From Pseudarcicella hirudinis (GTDB lineage Bacteria > Bacteroidota > Bacteroidia > Cytophagales > Spirosomataceae), in the NCBI RefSeq assembly GCF_900115665.1, contig NZ_FOXH01000018.1, positions 62,001 through 126,000 of the forward strand: a DNA stretch of 64,000 bases. Reading direction: 5' to 3'. Positions 35,622 to 43,451 of the stretch are shown piece after piece. The translations under genes were made by a program, and so were the position numbers. How positions within the stretch are numbered: position 1 is the first letter of the stretch; each line of letters begins with the position of its first letter. The notes below the pieces were generated by a model. That model was not told the DNA's origin. It saw nothing but the letters and a program-made list of their open reading frames with translations, and did no database searches.

Positions 35622-36689
35622 TTAGCCGAGAATCTGAACAAGTGTATTTTTTAATTTTTCAATTTCCAAAAGATCAATCGCCGGGAAGTTGGCGATCCGG
35701 AATGTATTGTTTTTCCAGTCTCCATAGCCATTTCCGAGGGTAATTCCGGCAGTTTTTGATTGGTTTTTGATAGTTTTGATAAGCTCTTCATCTCCTTTTA
35801 CAGCAATTACCGTATCTGAGCGTACCGTATTATTTTCAACTAAAAGACTTGTTTTGAAAGAAGAATTTTCAAAAAAGCTGTACCAGTCATCTGCTTGTTT
35901 TCTGATTTTATCCGAAATATATGAAATCTCCTGAATTTCTTCTAAAACTCTGTTTAACAGATAGATATTCAGCACATTGGGCGTGTAGTGTGTCTGGAAT
36001 TTTGCGAAATTTTCATGAATAAAAAGCAAACTGTTGTAATGTTTGTTTTCTCCGGTTTCTTCTGCTTTTTTCAATGCTTTGGGAGAACAGATCATAATCC
36101 CTGCTCCGGCCGGAAGGCCCAGACATTTTTGAACCGAAGTGAACCAGATATCTCCCTGAGTCCAGTCGAAAGTAATCCCAGCCATGGAAGAAGTAGCATC
36201 TACCGCAATCAATGATTCCTGATTTTGTGCAATTTTCTGGCGATTTACGAGTACCTGTGTACCATTTGAAGTCTCGTTTTGAGTAATGCAGATCACTTCT
36301 GCCTCAGAGCCTGCTGAACGGATTTCCGCAGAAAGGTTTGCAAGGTTTTCGTTAAGCCCAAAGGCATAACCTTTTGCTCCCGGAATCAGTTTTTGCGTAT
36401 ATTCAAACCATTTCTTTCCGAAAGCACCGTTATATACATGGAAACTGTTTTCTTTTACCAATGACTGCGCAATTATTTCCCAGGCTTCCGTAGCTGATGA
36501 AATAAAGTAAACAGAATAGTCGGCAGGAATATCTAGTTTTTTGTGCAGCAGATTAATGGTATTCCGAACCATTTCCACACATTCCGGACTCCTGTGATTA
36601 ACGCTGAGTATGCCGCTTTTGAAAGCATCCTGCATATAATCGCCAATTTGTGAATAAACCTTTGAAGGACCGGGATAAAAAGTAATCAT
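35622..36689 (-). CDS. Class V PLP aminotransferase (SerC/alanine-glyoxylate type)
   Basis: This 355-residue fold-type I PLP enzyme begins ITFYPGPSKV, shows GILSVNHRSPE, a VDATSSMAG segment with the cofactor-binding Asp, and the PLP lysine in WFTSVQKCLGLPAG. The layout fits phosphoserine aminotransferase or alanine-glyoxylate aminotransferase relatives. The HRSPE motif and length lean to a SerC-like role, but no serA or serB is adjacent, so no symbol is given. It is 49 bp after aroQ and 45 bp before marC on the same strand. Confidence 0.85.
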   Translation of the reverse strand: MITFYPGPSKVYSQIGDYMQDAFKSGILSVNHRSPECVEMVRNTINLLHKKLDIPADYSVYFISSATEAWEIIAQSLVKENSFHVYNGAFGKKWFEYTQKLIPGAKGYAFGLNENLANLSAEIRSAGSEAEVICITQNETSNGTQVLVNRQKIAQNQESLIAVDATSSMAGITFDWTQGDIWFTSVQKCLGLPAGAGIMICSPKALKKAEETGENKHYNSLLFIHENFAKFQTHYTPNVLNIYLLNRVLEEIQEISYISDKIRKQADDWYSFFENSSFKTSLLVENNTVRSDTVIAVKGDEELIKTIKNQSKTAGITLGNGYGDWKNNTFRIANFPAIDLLEIEKLKNTLVQILG

Positions 36690-36738
36690 GTGCTGAATCT
36701 GATTCAGAAAGCTGAATCCGGCTTTTTAAAATACTATA

Positions 36739-37161
36739 CTACAAGAATGTCTGAATGGCAAAATCATAACCTCTCAGGCCAAAACCAATGATAATACCTT
36801 TACAACGATTGCTCAGATAGCTATGATGACGGAAGTCCTCACGGGCATGAACGTTAGAAATATGCACTTCAACTACGGGAGTTTTTACCGCAGAAATCGC
36901 ATCAGCCAGAGCAATGGATGTATGAGTATATCCCCCGGCATTCAGGACAATTCCATCGTATGAAAAACCTACTTCATGAATTTTATCAATTAATTCCCCT
37001 TCATGATTCGACTGGAAATAATACAAATCTACTCCGGTGAATTTATCAGTCAGAACTTCCATGTACTGATCAAAAGTCTGGTAGCCATAAATTTCAGGCT
37101 CGCGTTTGCCTAATAAGTTTAAATTCGGGCCATTCAGAATTAAAATTTGCTTACGTGTCAT
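36739..37161 (-). CDS. aroQ: 3-dehydroquinate dehydratase, type II
   Basis: This 140-residue enzyme catalyses the reversible dehydration of 3-dehydroquinate in the shikimate pathway. It shows the N-terminal ILNGPNLNLLGKREPEIYG with the catalytic region, the QSNHEGELID motif, NAGGYTHTSIALADAI and EVHISNVHAREDFRHHS. Length fits the small dodecameric type II enzyme. It is divergent from xerD. Together with aroK at 26 kb it supports a complete aromatic pathway. Confidence 0.95.
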   Translation of the reverse strand: MTRKQILILNGPNLNLLGKREPEIYGYQTFDQYMEVLTDKFTGVDLYYFQSNHEGELIDKIHEVGFSYDGIVLNAGGYTHTSIALADAISAVKTPVVEVHISNVHAREDFRHHSYLSNRCKGIIIGFGLRGYDFAIQTFL

Positions 37162-37318
37162 ATGCTGGAATAATCTTAAGTTGTCAGGTCTCTTATCGGA
37201 AATCTCTGACTGAATTTAAAAACAATTGGTATAAAAACATTAAAAATAAGCTGCTGAATATTTAACCATATTCAGGCGAAACCCGTTCCTGGTCATTCAG
37301 GTAATAAAAACAGTTAAA

Positions 37319-37338
37319 AATTGCTAATTTTAGCAATT
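37319..37338. promoter_or_regulatory. Inverted repeat upstream of xerD
   Basis: AATTGCTAA (37319-37327) and TTAGCAATT (37330-37338) are perfect reverse complements with a 2-nt centre. The sequence also includes TAATTTTA, a one-off match to a -7 element, 22 bp before the xerD start, so a regulator binding here would block transcription. Confidence 0.4.
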
Positions 37339-37359
37339 AAACCTAAATGCTGATTTTGA

Positions 37360-38274
37360 ATGTTGTGGCAAAGCTATCTAAAAAATTTTAAAAGCTATCT
37401 TACTCTTGAACGTTCGTTATCTGAAAATTCGATTGAAGCATATCTGCGGGATGTTCATAAGTTTTGGGAATATCTGGAAATTGCAGGGGAAAATGATGTA
37501 ACTCCCATCTTGGTAAAAGATTCCGATATTACCGGTTTTTTTGTTTTTCTTACTGAATTAGGGCTGGAACCCACTTCACAGTCCAGAATACTTTCCGGCC
37601 TGAAAGCTTTTTTCAAGTATTTACTTTTAGAAGATATCATTGTAGCTGATCCGACCGGATTGATAGCTTCTCCCAAAGTAGGCAGGAAATTGCCGGAAAC
37701 CTTGTCTTATCCTGAAATTCTGAAAATTTTGGAGGTTATTGATCTGTCAACTCCCGAAGGTACACGTAACCGTGCTATTCTGGAAGTACTTTACAGTTCA
37801 GGATTGAGGGTCTCGGAGCTGGTTGAAATGAAATTAACAGAAATGTATTTTGACATTGGTTTTTTGAGGATTTTCGGAAAAGGAGATAAAGTGAGGCTGG
37901 TTCCGATAGGAAAAGATGCCATAAAATACGTAGAAATTTACCTGGAACATATCAGAAACCAGCAGGTGGTAAAAAAACAAGCTGAGAACCACGTATTTCT
38001 CAATCGAAGAGGAGACAAACTTTCCAGGGTTATGATTTTTATGATTATCAAAGACCTCGCTGCGAAAGCCGGAATACATAAAAGCATCAGTCCGCATACT
38101 TTCAGGCATTCTTTTGCTACGCATCTGATTGAAGGTGGAGCGGATTTAAGAGCAGTGCAGGAAATGCTGGGACATGAATCTATTACTACGACAGAGATTT
38201 ATACACATCTTGACAGAGAATTTCTGCAACAGACCATTACGGATTTTCACCCGAGAAGTAAGAAAAAGCAATAA
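37360..38274 (+). CDS. xerD: Tyrosine recombinase XerD
   Basis: This 304-residue site-specific recombinase resolves chromosome dimers with its partner XerC. It has the SAM-like N-terminal core-binding domain (about 3-90) and the catalytic domain with Arg150 (SSGLRVSEL), His246 and Arg249 (HTFRHSFATHL), His272 (LGHE) and the nucleophile Tyr281 (IYTHLD). Length and motifs are those of housekeeping Xer proteins; no phage or integron genes are near. XerD rather than XerC is preferred by similarity of the pattern, with moderate certainty. Confidence 0.9.
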   Translation: MLWQSYLKNFKSYLTLERSLSENSIEAYLRDVHKFWEYLEIAGENDVTPILVKDSDITGFFVFLTELGLEPTSQSRILSGLKAFFKYLLLEDIIVADPTGLIASPKVGRKLPETLSYPEILKILEVIDLSTPEGTRNRAILEVLYSSGLRVSELVEMKLTEMYFDIGFLRIFGKGDKVRLVPIGKDAIKYVEIYLEHIRNQQVVKKQAENHVFLNRRGDKLSRVMIFMIIKDLAAKAGIHKSISPHTFRHSFATHLIEGGADLRAVQEMLGHESITTTEIYTHLDREFLQQTITDFHPRSKKKQ

Positions 38275-38320
38275 GAAAATAAGATTGATTCGTTAAGGAA
38301 ACAAAATAACCTCAACAGCT

Positions 38321-39133
38321 ATGACGCTCAGAAAAAAGGTTTACAGTATTCTGGAAGTAACCAGGGAAAAGAAAAAAGGACTTGCCTGGTTTTTCGATAT
38401 ATTCCTCCTGACGATTATTTCACTTAACACCGTGGCAATTATTCTGCATACTGTTAAAAGTATCCGTCAGGAAACAGATGTCTTTTTCGTCGGTTTTGAA
38501 ACATTTTCTGTCATCTTCTTCAGTATAGAATATTTACTGAGGGTTTGGGTTTGTGTGGAAAACCCGAAGTTTCAGAACCCTGTCTGGGGAAGACTCCGGT
38601 ATATGGTTTCTTTTACGGCAATTATCGACTTCCTGGCGATTTTCCCGTTTTATGTCTCTCATTTTACCACAGGTTCAGGATTAATCAGAATCCTGCGGCT
38701 ATTCAGAATCTTCAGATTGTTCAAATTTACCCGTTATATACATGCATTACGGGTTTTTGAAAATGTTTTCCGGGAAAAGCGGGAAGAATTAATACTGAGT
38801 TTTGTACTGATGCTTTTTATGCTGATTATTTCCTCTTCTATTATGTTTTATGTAGAACATGATGCACAGCCTAAAGTGTTTTCAAGCATTCCTGCTACAC
38901 TTTGGTGGGGTGTTTCTACAATTACTACGGTGGGTTATGGTGATACGTTTCCTATTACGCCGCTTGGGAAATTCTTTGCCGGAGTAATTGCTGTTTCCGG
39001 TGTGGTTATGATTGCCCTGCCTACGGGTATTCTGACTTCAGGATTCTCAGAACACATCAGTTCAAGGAGAAAGGAGACTCATCCTCATAAATTTTGTCCT
39101 CATTGTGGAAAAGAAATAGAAAAACATACCTGA
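38321..39133 (+). CDS. Voltage-gated potassium channel
   Basis: This 270-residue protein has six membrane helices. S4 carries regularly spaced arginines (RILRLFRIFRLFKFTRY, about 125-141), and the pore loop holds the potassium selectivity filter TTVGYGD at residues 202-208. It is a bacterial Kv-type channel. A short C-terminal tail ends with a zinc-ribbon-like HKFCPHCGKEIEKH, which might assist assembly. It starts 46 bp after xerD on the same strand, but no link in function is evident. Confidence 0.93.
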   Translation: MTLRKKVYSILEVTREKKKGLAWFFDIFLLTIISLNTVAIILHTVKSIRQETDVFFVGFETFSVIFFSIEYLLRVWVCVENPKFQNPVWGRLRYMVSFTAIIDFLAIFPFYVSHFTTGSGLIRILRLFRIFRLFKFTRYIHALRVFENVFREKREELILSFVLMLFMLIISSSIMFYVEHDAQPKVFSSIPATLWWGVSTITTVGYGDTFPITPLGKFFAGVIAVSGVVMIALPTGILTSGFSEHISSRRKETHPHKFCPHCGKEIEKHT

Positions 39134-39262
39134 TCTGTGTAATTCTGAATGATACTTTGCGACTAATTACCTAATACTAATTATCTTATTATTTTATTCC
39201 CGACGGTTATAGAAAAGCAATTTGTTCAATTAATCAATCAGCACCAGGGCATTGTACACAAA

Positions 39263-39700
39263 GTGTGTGGAATGTACAGGAGAGATATTGACGACAGGAA
39301 AGATTTATTCCAGGAAATTGTTATTCAGTTGTGGAAAGCATTCCCGAATTTCAGACAGGAAGCTAAAGTTTCTACCTGGATTTATCAGATTGCTTTAAAT
39401 GTAGCTATTTCTGACTGGAGAAAAGAAAACAGAAGACCTGAGAAAACGGGTATTTCAGAAAGTATTTTCAATTTAACTGAAATTCCGGCTGATGATGCTC
39501 AGGAGGAAAAACTCCAGCTTTTGTATCATGCAATAGCTCAGTTGTCGGATGTTGAAAAAGGGATGCTGGTTTTGTACTTTGAAGAAAAGAATAATGAGGA
39601 GATTGCTGAAATTCTCGGGATTACCCAGAATTATGTCAGAGTAAAGATGACCCGGATCAGAGAGAAATTGAAGAGTTTAATGGTTCCTTCTGAAAAATAA
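39263..39700 (+). CDS. ECF-type RNA polymerase sigma factor
   Basis: This is a sigma-70 family factor of the extracytoplasmic-function type: region 2 (DLFQEIVIQLWKAFPNFR, STWIYQIALNVAISDWRK) and region 4 (LSDVEKGMLVLYFEEKNNEEIAEILGIT, VRVKMTRIREKL). The first usual start codon is the GTG at 39263, then ATG 39272. However, the frame stays open upstream to 39167, and codons 39209-39262 give IEKQFVQLINQHQGIVHKV, which is the normal N-terminus of region 2. The real start may therefore be a rare codon such as ATA 39209. The membrane protein gene 59 bp downstream may encode its control partner. Confidence 0.85.
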   Translation: MCGMYRRDIDDRKDLFQEIVIQLWKAFPNFRQEAKVSTWIYQIALNVAISDWRKENRRPEKTGISESIFNLTEIPADDAQEEKLQLLYHAIAQLSDVEKGMLVLYFEEKNNEEIAEILGITQNYVRVKMTRIREKLKSLMVPSEK

Positions 39701-39759
39701 ATAAAATGTTGAAATGTATCTGACTTTGGAAAAAACAGATCTTGCTATAACTGTAAAAT

Positions 39760-40401
39760 ATGGAGCTTGAAAACTTAAAATCACTTTGGCAAACGATATC
39801 TGAAGACAGAATTGCTTCGGAAAGAGTTGACGATCAGGTGCTTTTGCAAATGGTTCGCCGTAAATCAAAGACTGCGCTCGACAGAATAAGGACCAATCTG
39901 ATTCTGGAAGGAGTTGTGGGTGTTCTGGCTTCCCTGGTAATGCTCTGGCTTTGTTTTTACCCGGGTTTTTCTGCTGAGATTAAATGGATCAACGGTTTTT
40001 TTCTGATGATATTTAGTGTATTTATGCTGTACTTTTTCAAAAGCCTGTCCCTGAATCTTCAATTAAATACTGAAACCGGACAATTGCGTGAAGGTTTGAA
40101 ATCAATCATTATACAGTTAAAATCGTATTTAAAGTTATACCGTACCATTAATTATCAGATAACACCTTTTGCCTTTATTTATGGAGGCTGGGTTGGTATT
40201 TGTCTGGCAGAAATCCACAGAGGCGAGACCGATCTGATAGACCCTGGTAATTTTATGCTTTGGGGGTATCTGGCAATTTTGGCTGTTTTGGCAATAATCG
40301 GAACATATTTTACCAAAAAATACATTAACTGGTGGATTAAAACACTTTATGAGGTTCATTTACAAAAACTGGAAAATGCGTTGGCTGAACTGGATGAATA
40401 A
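39760..40401 (+). CDS. Hypothetical membrane protein, possible sigma-factor partner
   Basis: I do not recognise a named family. The 213-residue protein has a cytoplasmic N-terminus (about 1-45, starting MELENLKSLWQTISED), two membrane helices (about 46-95), a polar stretch and two more helices (about 125-195), ending in a basic/acidic tail. It lies 59 bp after the ECF sigma gene. Small membrane proteins in this position are often anti-sigma factors or regulated partners, so that role is plausible. No zinc-binding anti-sigma motif (HxxxCxxC) is present. Confidence 0.65.
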   Translation: MELENLKSLWQTISEDRIASERVDDQVLLQMVRRKSKTALDRIRTNLILEGVVGVLASLVMLWLCFYPGFSAEIKWINGFFLMIFSVFMLYFFKSLSLNLQLNTETGQLREGLKSIIIQLKSYLKLYRTINYQITPFAFIYGGWVGICLAEIHRGETDLIDPGNFMLWGYLAILAVLAIIGTYFTKKYINWWIKTLYEVHLQKLENALAELDE

Positions 40402-40410
40402 GCCAGACGA

Positions 40411-40539
40411 GTAACCACATAGTCACATAGAGAACATAGAGATTGTAACTACATAGGTATATAGAAAACATAGGATTTGTAACCACATAGTCACATAGAG
40501 AACATAGAGATTGTAACTACATAGGCATATAGAAAACTA
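40411..40539 (+). repeat. Left 34-bp repeat array (A-B-A-B) before the TraB/GumN gene
   Basis: Four units of 34 bp begin at 40411, 40445, 40479 and 40513 (last one truncated at about 27 bp). Units 1 and 3 are identical over 34 bp (GTAACCACATAGTCACATAG then 14 more bases). Units 2 and 4 start GTAACTACATAGG and differ at one base. Each contains the word ACATAG at 8-9 bp steps. An inverted counterpart lies at 41461-41593. Confidence 0.92.
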
Positions 40540-40556
40540 CTAAACATATTTATTTT

Positions 40557-41429
40557 ATGACAAGTCCGATTAAATTTTTTACCATTGCATTAGTTATAAG
40601 TTTTCTTTATTTCAGCAAGATTTATGCACAGAAGGCTGAGGAAAAATCTTTGTTATGGGAAGTCTCCGGAAACGGATTAAAGCAGCCATCATATTTGTAC
40701 GGGACTTTTCATATGCTTTGTCCGAATGATTTTAAAATTGATGAATCTTTGAAAAAAAAGCTGGAAAATAGCGGACAATTGTATCTGGAAATTGATTTTG
40801 ATGATTTTGCAGGAATGATGAAACTACAGGAAATGGTTGCCTTTAAAGATGAAAAAACAATAAAAGATTTCCTGAAAGCGAAGGATTATGAAAAGTTAAA
40901 ACAATTCTTTAAAGATTCGCTCAAAACAAATCTGGACCAGGTAGGGAAAAGCAGACCGTTTTTCTTACAGGCCTTGATTTATCAGAAAATGATGAAATGT
41001 CCTGTCGTAGTTCCGGAAATGGTTTTTATGTCCGAAATTTTGAAGCAAAAGAAGGAAGTAAAAGGGTTGGAACCTGTTGAGGCGCAGATGCATGTGGTTG
41101 AAGAATTGGGAGATAAGAAAATGGCCGAAATTCTGGTAGAAGAAGTGGCTGAATTTGAGAAAAATAAGCAGCTTTTCGAGAAAATGCTAACTATTTACCG
41201 GGCACATGATTTAGAGAAACTACTACAATTTGTTTCGGAATCTCCTGAATACAAAGGATTTACAGAAGTTTTGCTGAACGATAGAAACAAAAGCTGGATT
41301 CCGGTTATTGAGAAGGCCGTCACAGAAAAACCTACTTTTTTTGCCTTCGGAGCAGGGCACCTGGCAGGGGAAGAAGGTGTCATTGCCTTACTCCGTAAAA
41401 AAGGCTTCACCGTAAAAGCGATTAATTAG
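40557..41429 (+). CDS. TraB/GumN-family protein
   Basis: This 290-residue protein has a signal peptide (to about residue 24, IYAQK). The TraB/GumN (YbaP-like) domain starts with LLWEVSGNGLKQPSYLYGTFH and includes the acidic cluster LYLEIDFDD, the RPFFLQALIYQK segment and the C-terminal AFGAGHLAGEEGVIALLRKKG. The family is predicted to be metal-dependent hydrolases or proteases (related to Tiki); activity in bacteria is little studied. The conserved GxH (GTFH) and GAGHLAG histidines are present. The gene is bracketed by inverted repeat arrays, which suggests it may be carried in a repeat-bounded unit. Confidence 0.88.
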   Translation: MTSPIKFFTIALVISFLYFSKIYAQKAEEKSLLWEVSGNGLKQPSYLYGTFHMLCPNDFKIDESLKKKLENSGQLYLEIDFDDFAGMMKLQEMVAFKDEKTIKDFLKAKDYEKLKQFFKDSLKTNLDQVGKSRPFFLQALIYQKMMKCPVVVPEMVFMSEILKQKKEVKGLEPVEAQMHVVEELGDKKMAEILVEEVAEFEKNKQLFEKMLTIYRAHDLEKLLQFVSESPEYKGFTEVLLNDRNKSWIPVIEKAVTEKPTFFAFGAGHLAGEEGVIALLRKKGFTVKAIN

Positions 41430-41460
41430 AGAACCAGATGACATTGCAAATCAAAAAGTC

Positions 41461-41593
41461 CAATGTATCCTATATTTCTATATGATTACAAAAAACCTAT
41501 GTTTTCTATATGTCTATGTGGTTACAAATTCTATGTTTTCTATATGCCTATGTGGTTGCAATCTCTATGTTCCCTATATGTCTATGTGGTTAC
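41461..41593 (-). repeat. Right 34-bp repeat array, inverted relative to the left array
   Basis: Read on the minus strand, four units start at 41593, 41559, 41525 and 41489. The outermost matches left unit A at 31 of 34 positions and the next matches left unit B at about 30 of 34. The innermost is degenerate. The outer ends of the two arrays, 40411-40422 and 41582-41593, are a perfect 12-bp inverted repeat. Confidence 0.92.
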
Positions 41594-41637
41594 AAGGTAA
41601 TCTCATAAAAGCATAAGTGAAGAGGAGTAAGTTTTGT

Positions 41638-41645
41638 TATCTTTG
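41638..41645 (+). promoter_or_regulatory. -7 promoter element for the MOSC gene
   Basis: TATCTTTG matches TAnnTTTG and lies 22 bp before the start at 41668. No -33 match at the normal spacing was seen. Confidence 0.4.
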
Positions 41646-41667
41646 ACAAAATTTCGCTCCTCTTATC

Positions 41668-42516
41668 ATGACAAACCTAAAAATCAGTCAAATCTTTATA
41701 TATCCTGTTAAATCATTAGCTGGCATTAGCGTAGAAGAAGCTACTGTAACCCCCAGAGGTCTTGAGTACGATCGTCGCTGGTTATTGATTGATGAAAACG
41801 GCCGTTTTCTTTCCCAGAGAGAGCATCCCCAAATGGCTCTTTTACAAACGCATCTTGAAGAAAATTTCCTTAAAATTACCCATAAAGCCAAAGAGGTTGA
41901 ACCGCTTTATATTCCGCTTTCAGAAGATGGATACGCCGGGAAAGAACTGGTAAAGGCTCAGGTTTGGGATGATGAAATCGATTCTTTGCTTTTTAATAAA
42001 GAAGCAGACGATTGGTTCAGTACTCAGCTTAATATTCCCTGTCGTTTGGTTTATATGCCTGAAAAATCAAAAAGAAAAGTGGATGAAAGGTATATGATTT
42101 CAGAAGATGATATAACCTCATTCTCTGACGGTTACCCGGTTCTTCTGATTGGGCAGAGTTCTTTGGATGATTTAAATAAACGTTTGTCAGAGTCTGTTCA
42201 GATTAATCGCTTCAGGCCGAATTTAGTCTATACAGGAGGGCAGCCGTATGAAGAAGAGAGCTGGTATAATTTTTCAGCAGGAAATACTTCATTCTTTGGT
42301 GTAAAACCTTGCAGTCGTTGTATTATGGTAACGGTAGATCCTGAAAAAGGGGAACGTTCGGGAAAAGATCCGCTTTATACACTTTCTACCTATAGAAAAA
42401 TACATAATAAAGTTCTTTTCGGACAAAATCTGATTCCTGCTGATACCGGAAAAATTGCTTTGGGAGATTCTATTGAAGTAAAGGAAATCAGAGAATGGAC
42501 AGGCCCGAGAAAATAA
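41668..42516 (+). CDS. MOSC-domain protein (mARC-like)
   Basis: This 282-residue protein has an N-terminal MOSC beta-barrel domain (ISQIFIYPVKSLAGISVEEA, YDRRWLLIDENGRFLSQRE) and a C-terminal MOSC domain with the cofactor cysteine region KPCSRCIMVTVD. This two-domain form resembles YcbX and the mitochondrial amidoxime-reducing component, which bind molybdenum cofactor and reduce N-hydroxylated bases. It lacks the C-terminal ferredoxin domain of YcbX, so electrons must come from a separate protein. Presence of mog in the window fits a molybdenum-cofactor user. Confidence 0.88.
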   Translation: MTNLKISQIFIYPVKSLAGISVEEATVTPRGLEYDRRWLLIDENGRFLSQREHPQMALLQTHLEENFLKITHKAKEVEPLYIPLSEDGYAGKELVKAQVWDDEIDSLLFNKEADDWFSTQLNIPCRLVYMPEKSKRKVDERYMISEDDITSFSDGYPVLLIGQSSLDDLNKRLSESVQINRFRPNLVYTGGQPYEEESWYNFSAGNTSFFGVKPCSRCIMVTVDPEKGERSGKDPLYTLSTYRKIHNKVLFGQNLIPADTGKIALGDSIEVKEIREWTGPRK

Positions 42517-42559
42517 CGGGTTCCGGGATGTAAGTTTTATAAAACAACAGATTACTATT

Positions 42560-43387
42560 TTGAGAAAAGCCCTGAATATTGCCCATTATCTGAGTCTGGA
42601 TGTAGTTGCCGGGGCTGTTGCGCATTACCTCATGTTCAGCCGACTACCGACCGGAAATACCCCGGTCGTATGGTTGCCGGGTGTAATTCTGGCCTCGACT
42701 GTCTGGATGATTTATGTGCTTGACAGACTGCTGGATAATCTTAAAGATACCCAGGTGCCTACTTTGAGACATCAGTTTTATGCCAGACATAATTTGTTGG
42801 CCTGGGGAATTGTAGGAATTTGCGGCCTTTTTTCAGCGGTTTCAGCCTTTTTCCTTTCCTGGTCGGTTATCGTCTTCGGACTGATCGTCGCTTTTTTATC
42901 GGGTCTTTATCTTTTTATCGTAGGCTGGATCGGAGGAAACCGCCTGATTCATCAATATAAGGAGCCTTTTACTGCAATGATTTATACGGCCGGAGTATGG
43001 GGAAGTGCTGCTTCGGTTGACTGGGCAAGTTTTCACCGCCCTGTTGAGTGGATTCTGGCTGTAATGCTTTGGCTGGTAACCTTTCAGAATTTGCTTTTGT
43101 TTTCCAATTTTGAGCAGAAAGCATTTCCGGAAGCAATAACAATGGCGAAAACCTGGGGTACTAAAAATACAGACAGAATCGTGCAATTGATAACTTTGCT
43201 GATGATTCTGTTGGTAATTCTGGCCTCTTTTTGGACAAAATATCCATATCAGTATCTCGTACTTTCAATTGAAGTAGGAGTAAGTATCGTACAATTCTGG
43301 ATTTGTACCTATGGCTCAAGCGAACGTTACCGCTGGCTGGGAGAATGTGCGTTTATTTTACCGGGAATTGCGCTTTTCTGGCATTAG
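42560..43387 (+). CDS. Predicted UbiA-like membrane protein
   Basis: This 275-residue protein has about eight predicted membrane helices. A cytoplasmic-side motif YVLDRLLDNLKD near residue 52 recalls the first Asp-rich motif of UbiA prenyltransferases, but the second motif is not clear, so catalytic ability is doubtful. The start is a TTG at 42560, since no ATG or GTG is placed to keep the first helix. It lies 43 bp after the MOSC gene and may be cotranscribed. The function is unknown. Confidence 0.6.
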   Translation: MRKALNIAHYLSLDVVAGAVAHYLMFSRLPTGNTPVVWLPGVILASTVWMIYVLDRLLDNLKDTQVPTLRHQFYARHNLLAWGIVGICGLFSAVSAFFLSWSVIVFGLIVAFLSGLYLFIVGWIGGNRLIHQYKEPFTAMIYTAGVWGSAASVDWASFHRPVEWILAVMLWLVTFQNLLLFSNFEQKAFPEAITMAKTWGTKNTDRIVQLITLLMILLVILASFWTKYPYQYLVLSIEVGVSIVQFWICTYGSSERYRWLGECAFILPGIALFWH

Positions 43388-43451
43388 CGCATAGCCTGAT
43401 TTAAATATGCCGGCACTTCATTAAATAACAGACCTTAATAAATGAATAGTT

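Noticed and set aside
37360-38274. Integrase of a mobile element
   Set aside because: Length and motifs fit housekeeping XerD, and no phage, transfer or attachment features are nearby.
40411-41593. CRISPR array
   Set aside because: The repeats are contiguous 34-bp units without spacers and occur in inverted pairs, unlike CRISPR, and no cas gene is nearby.
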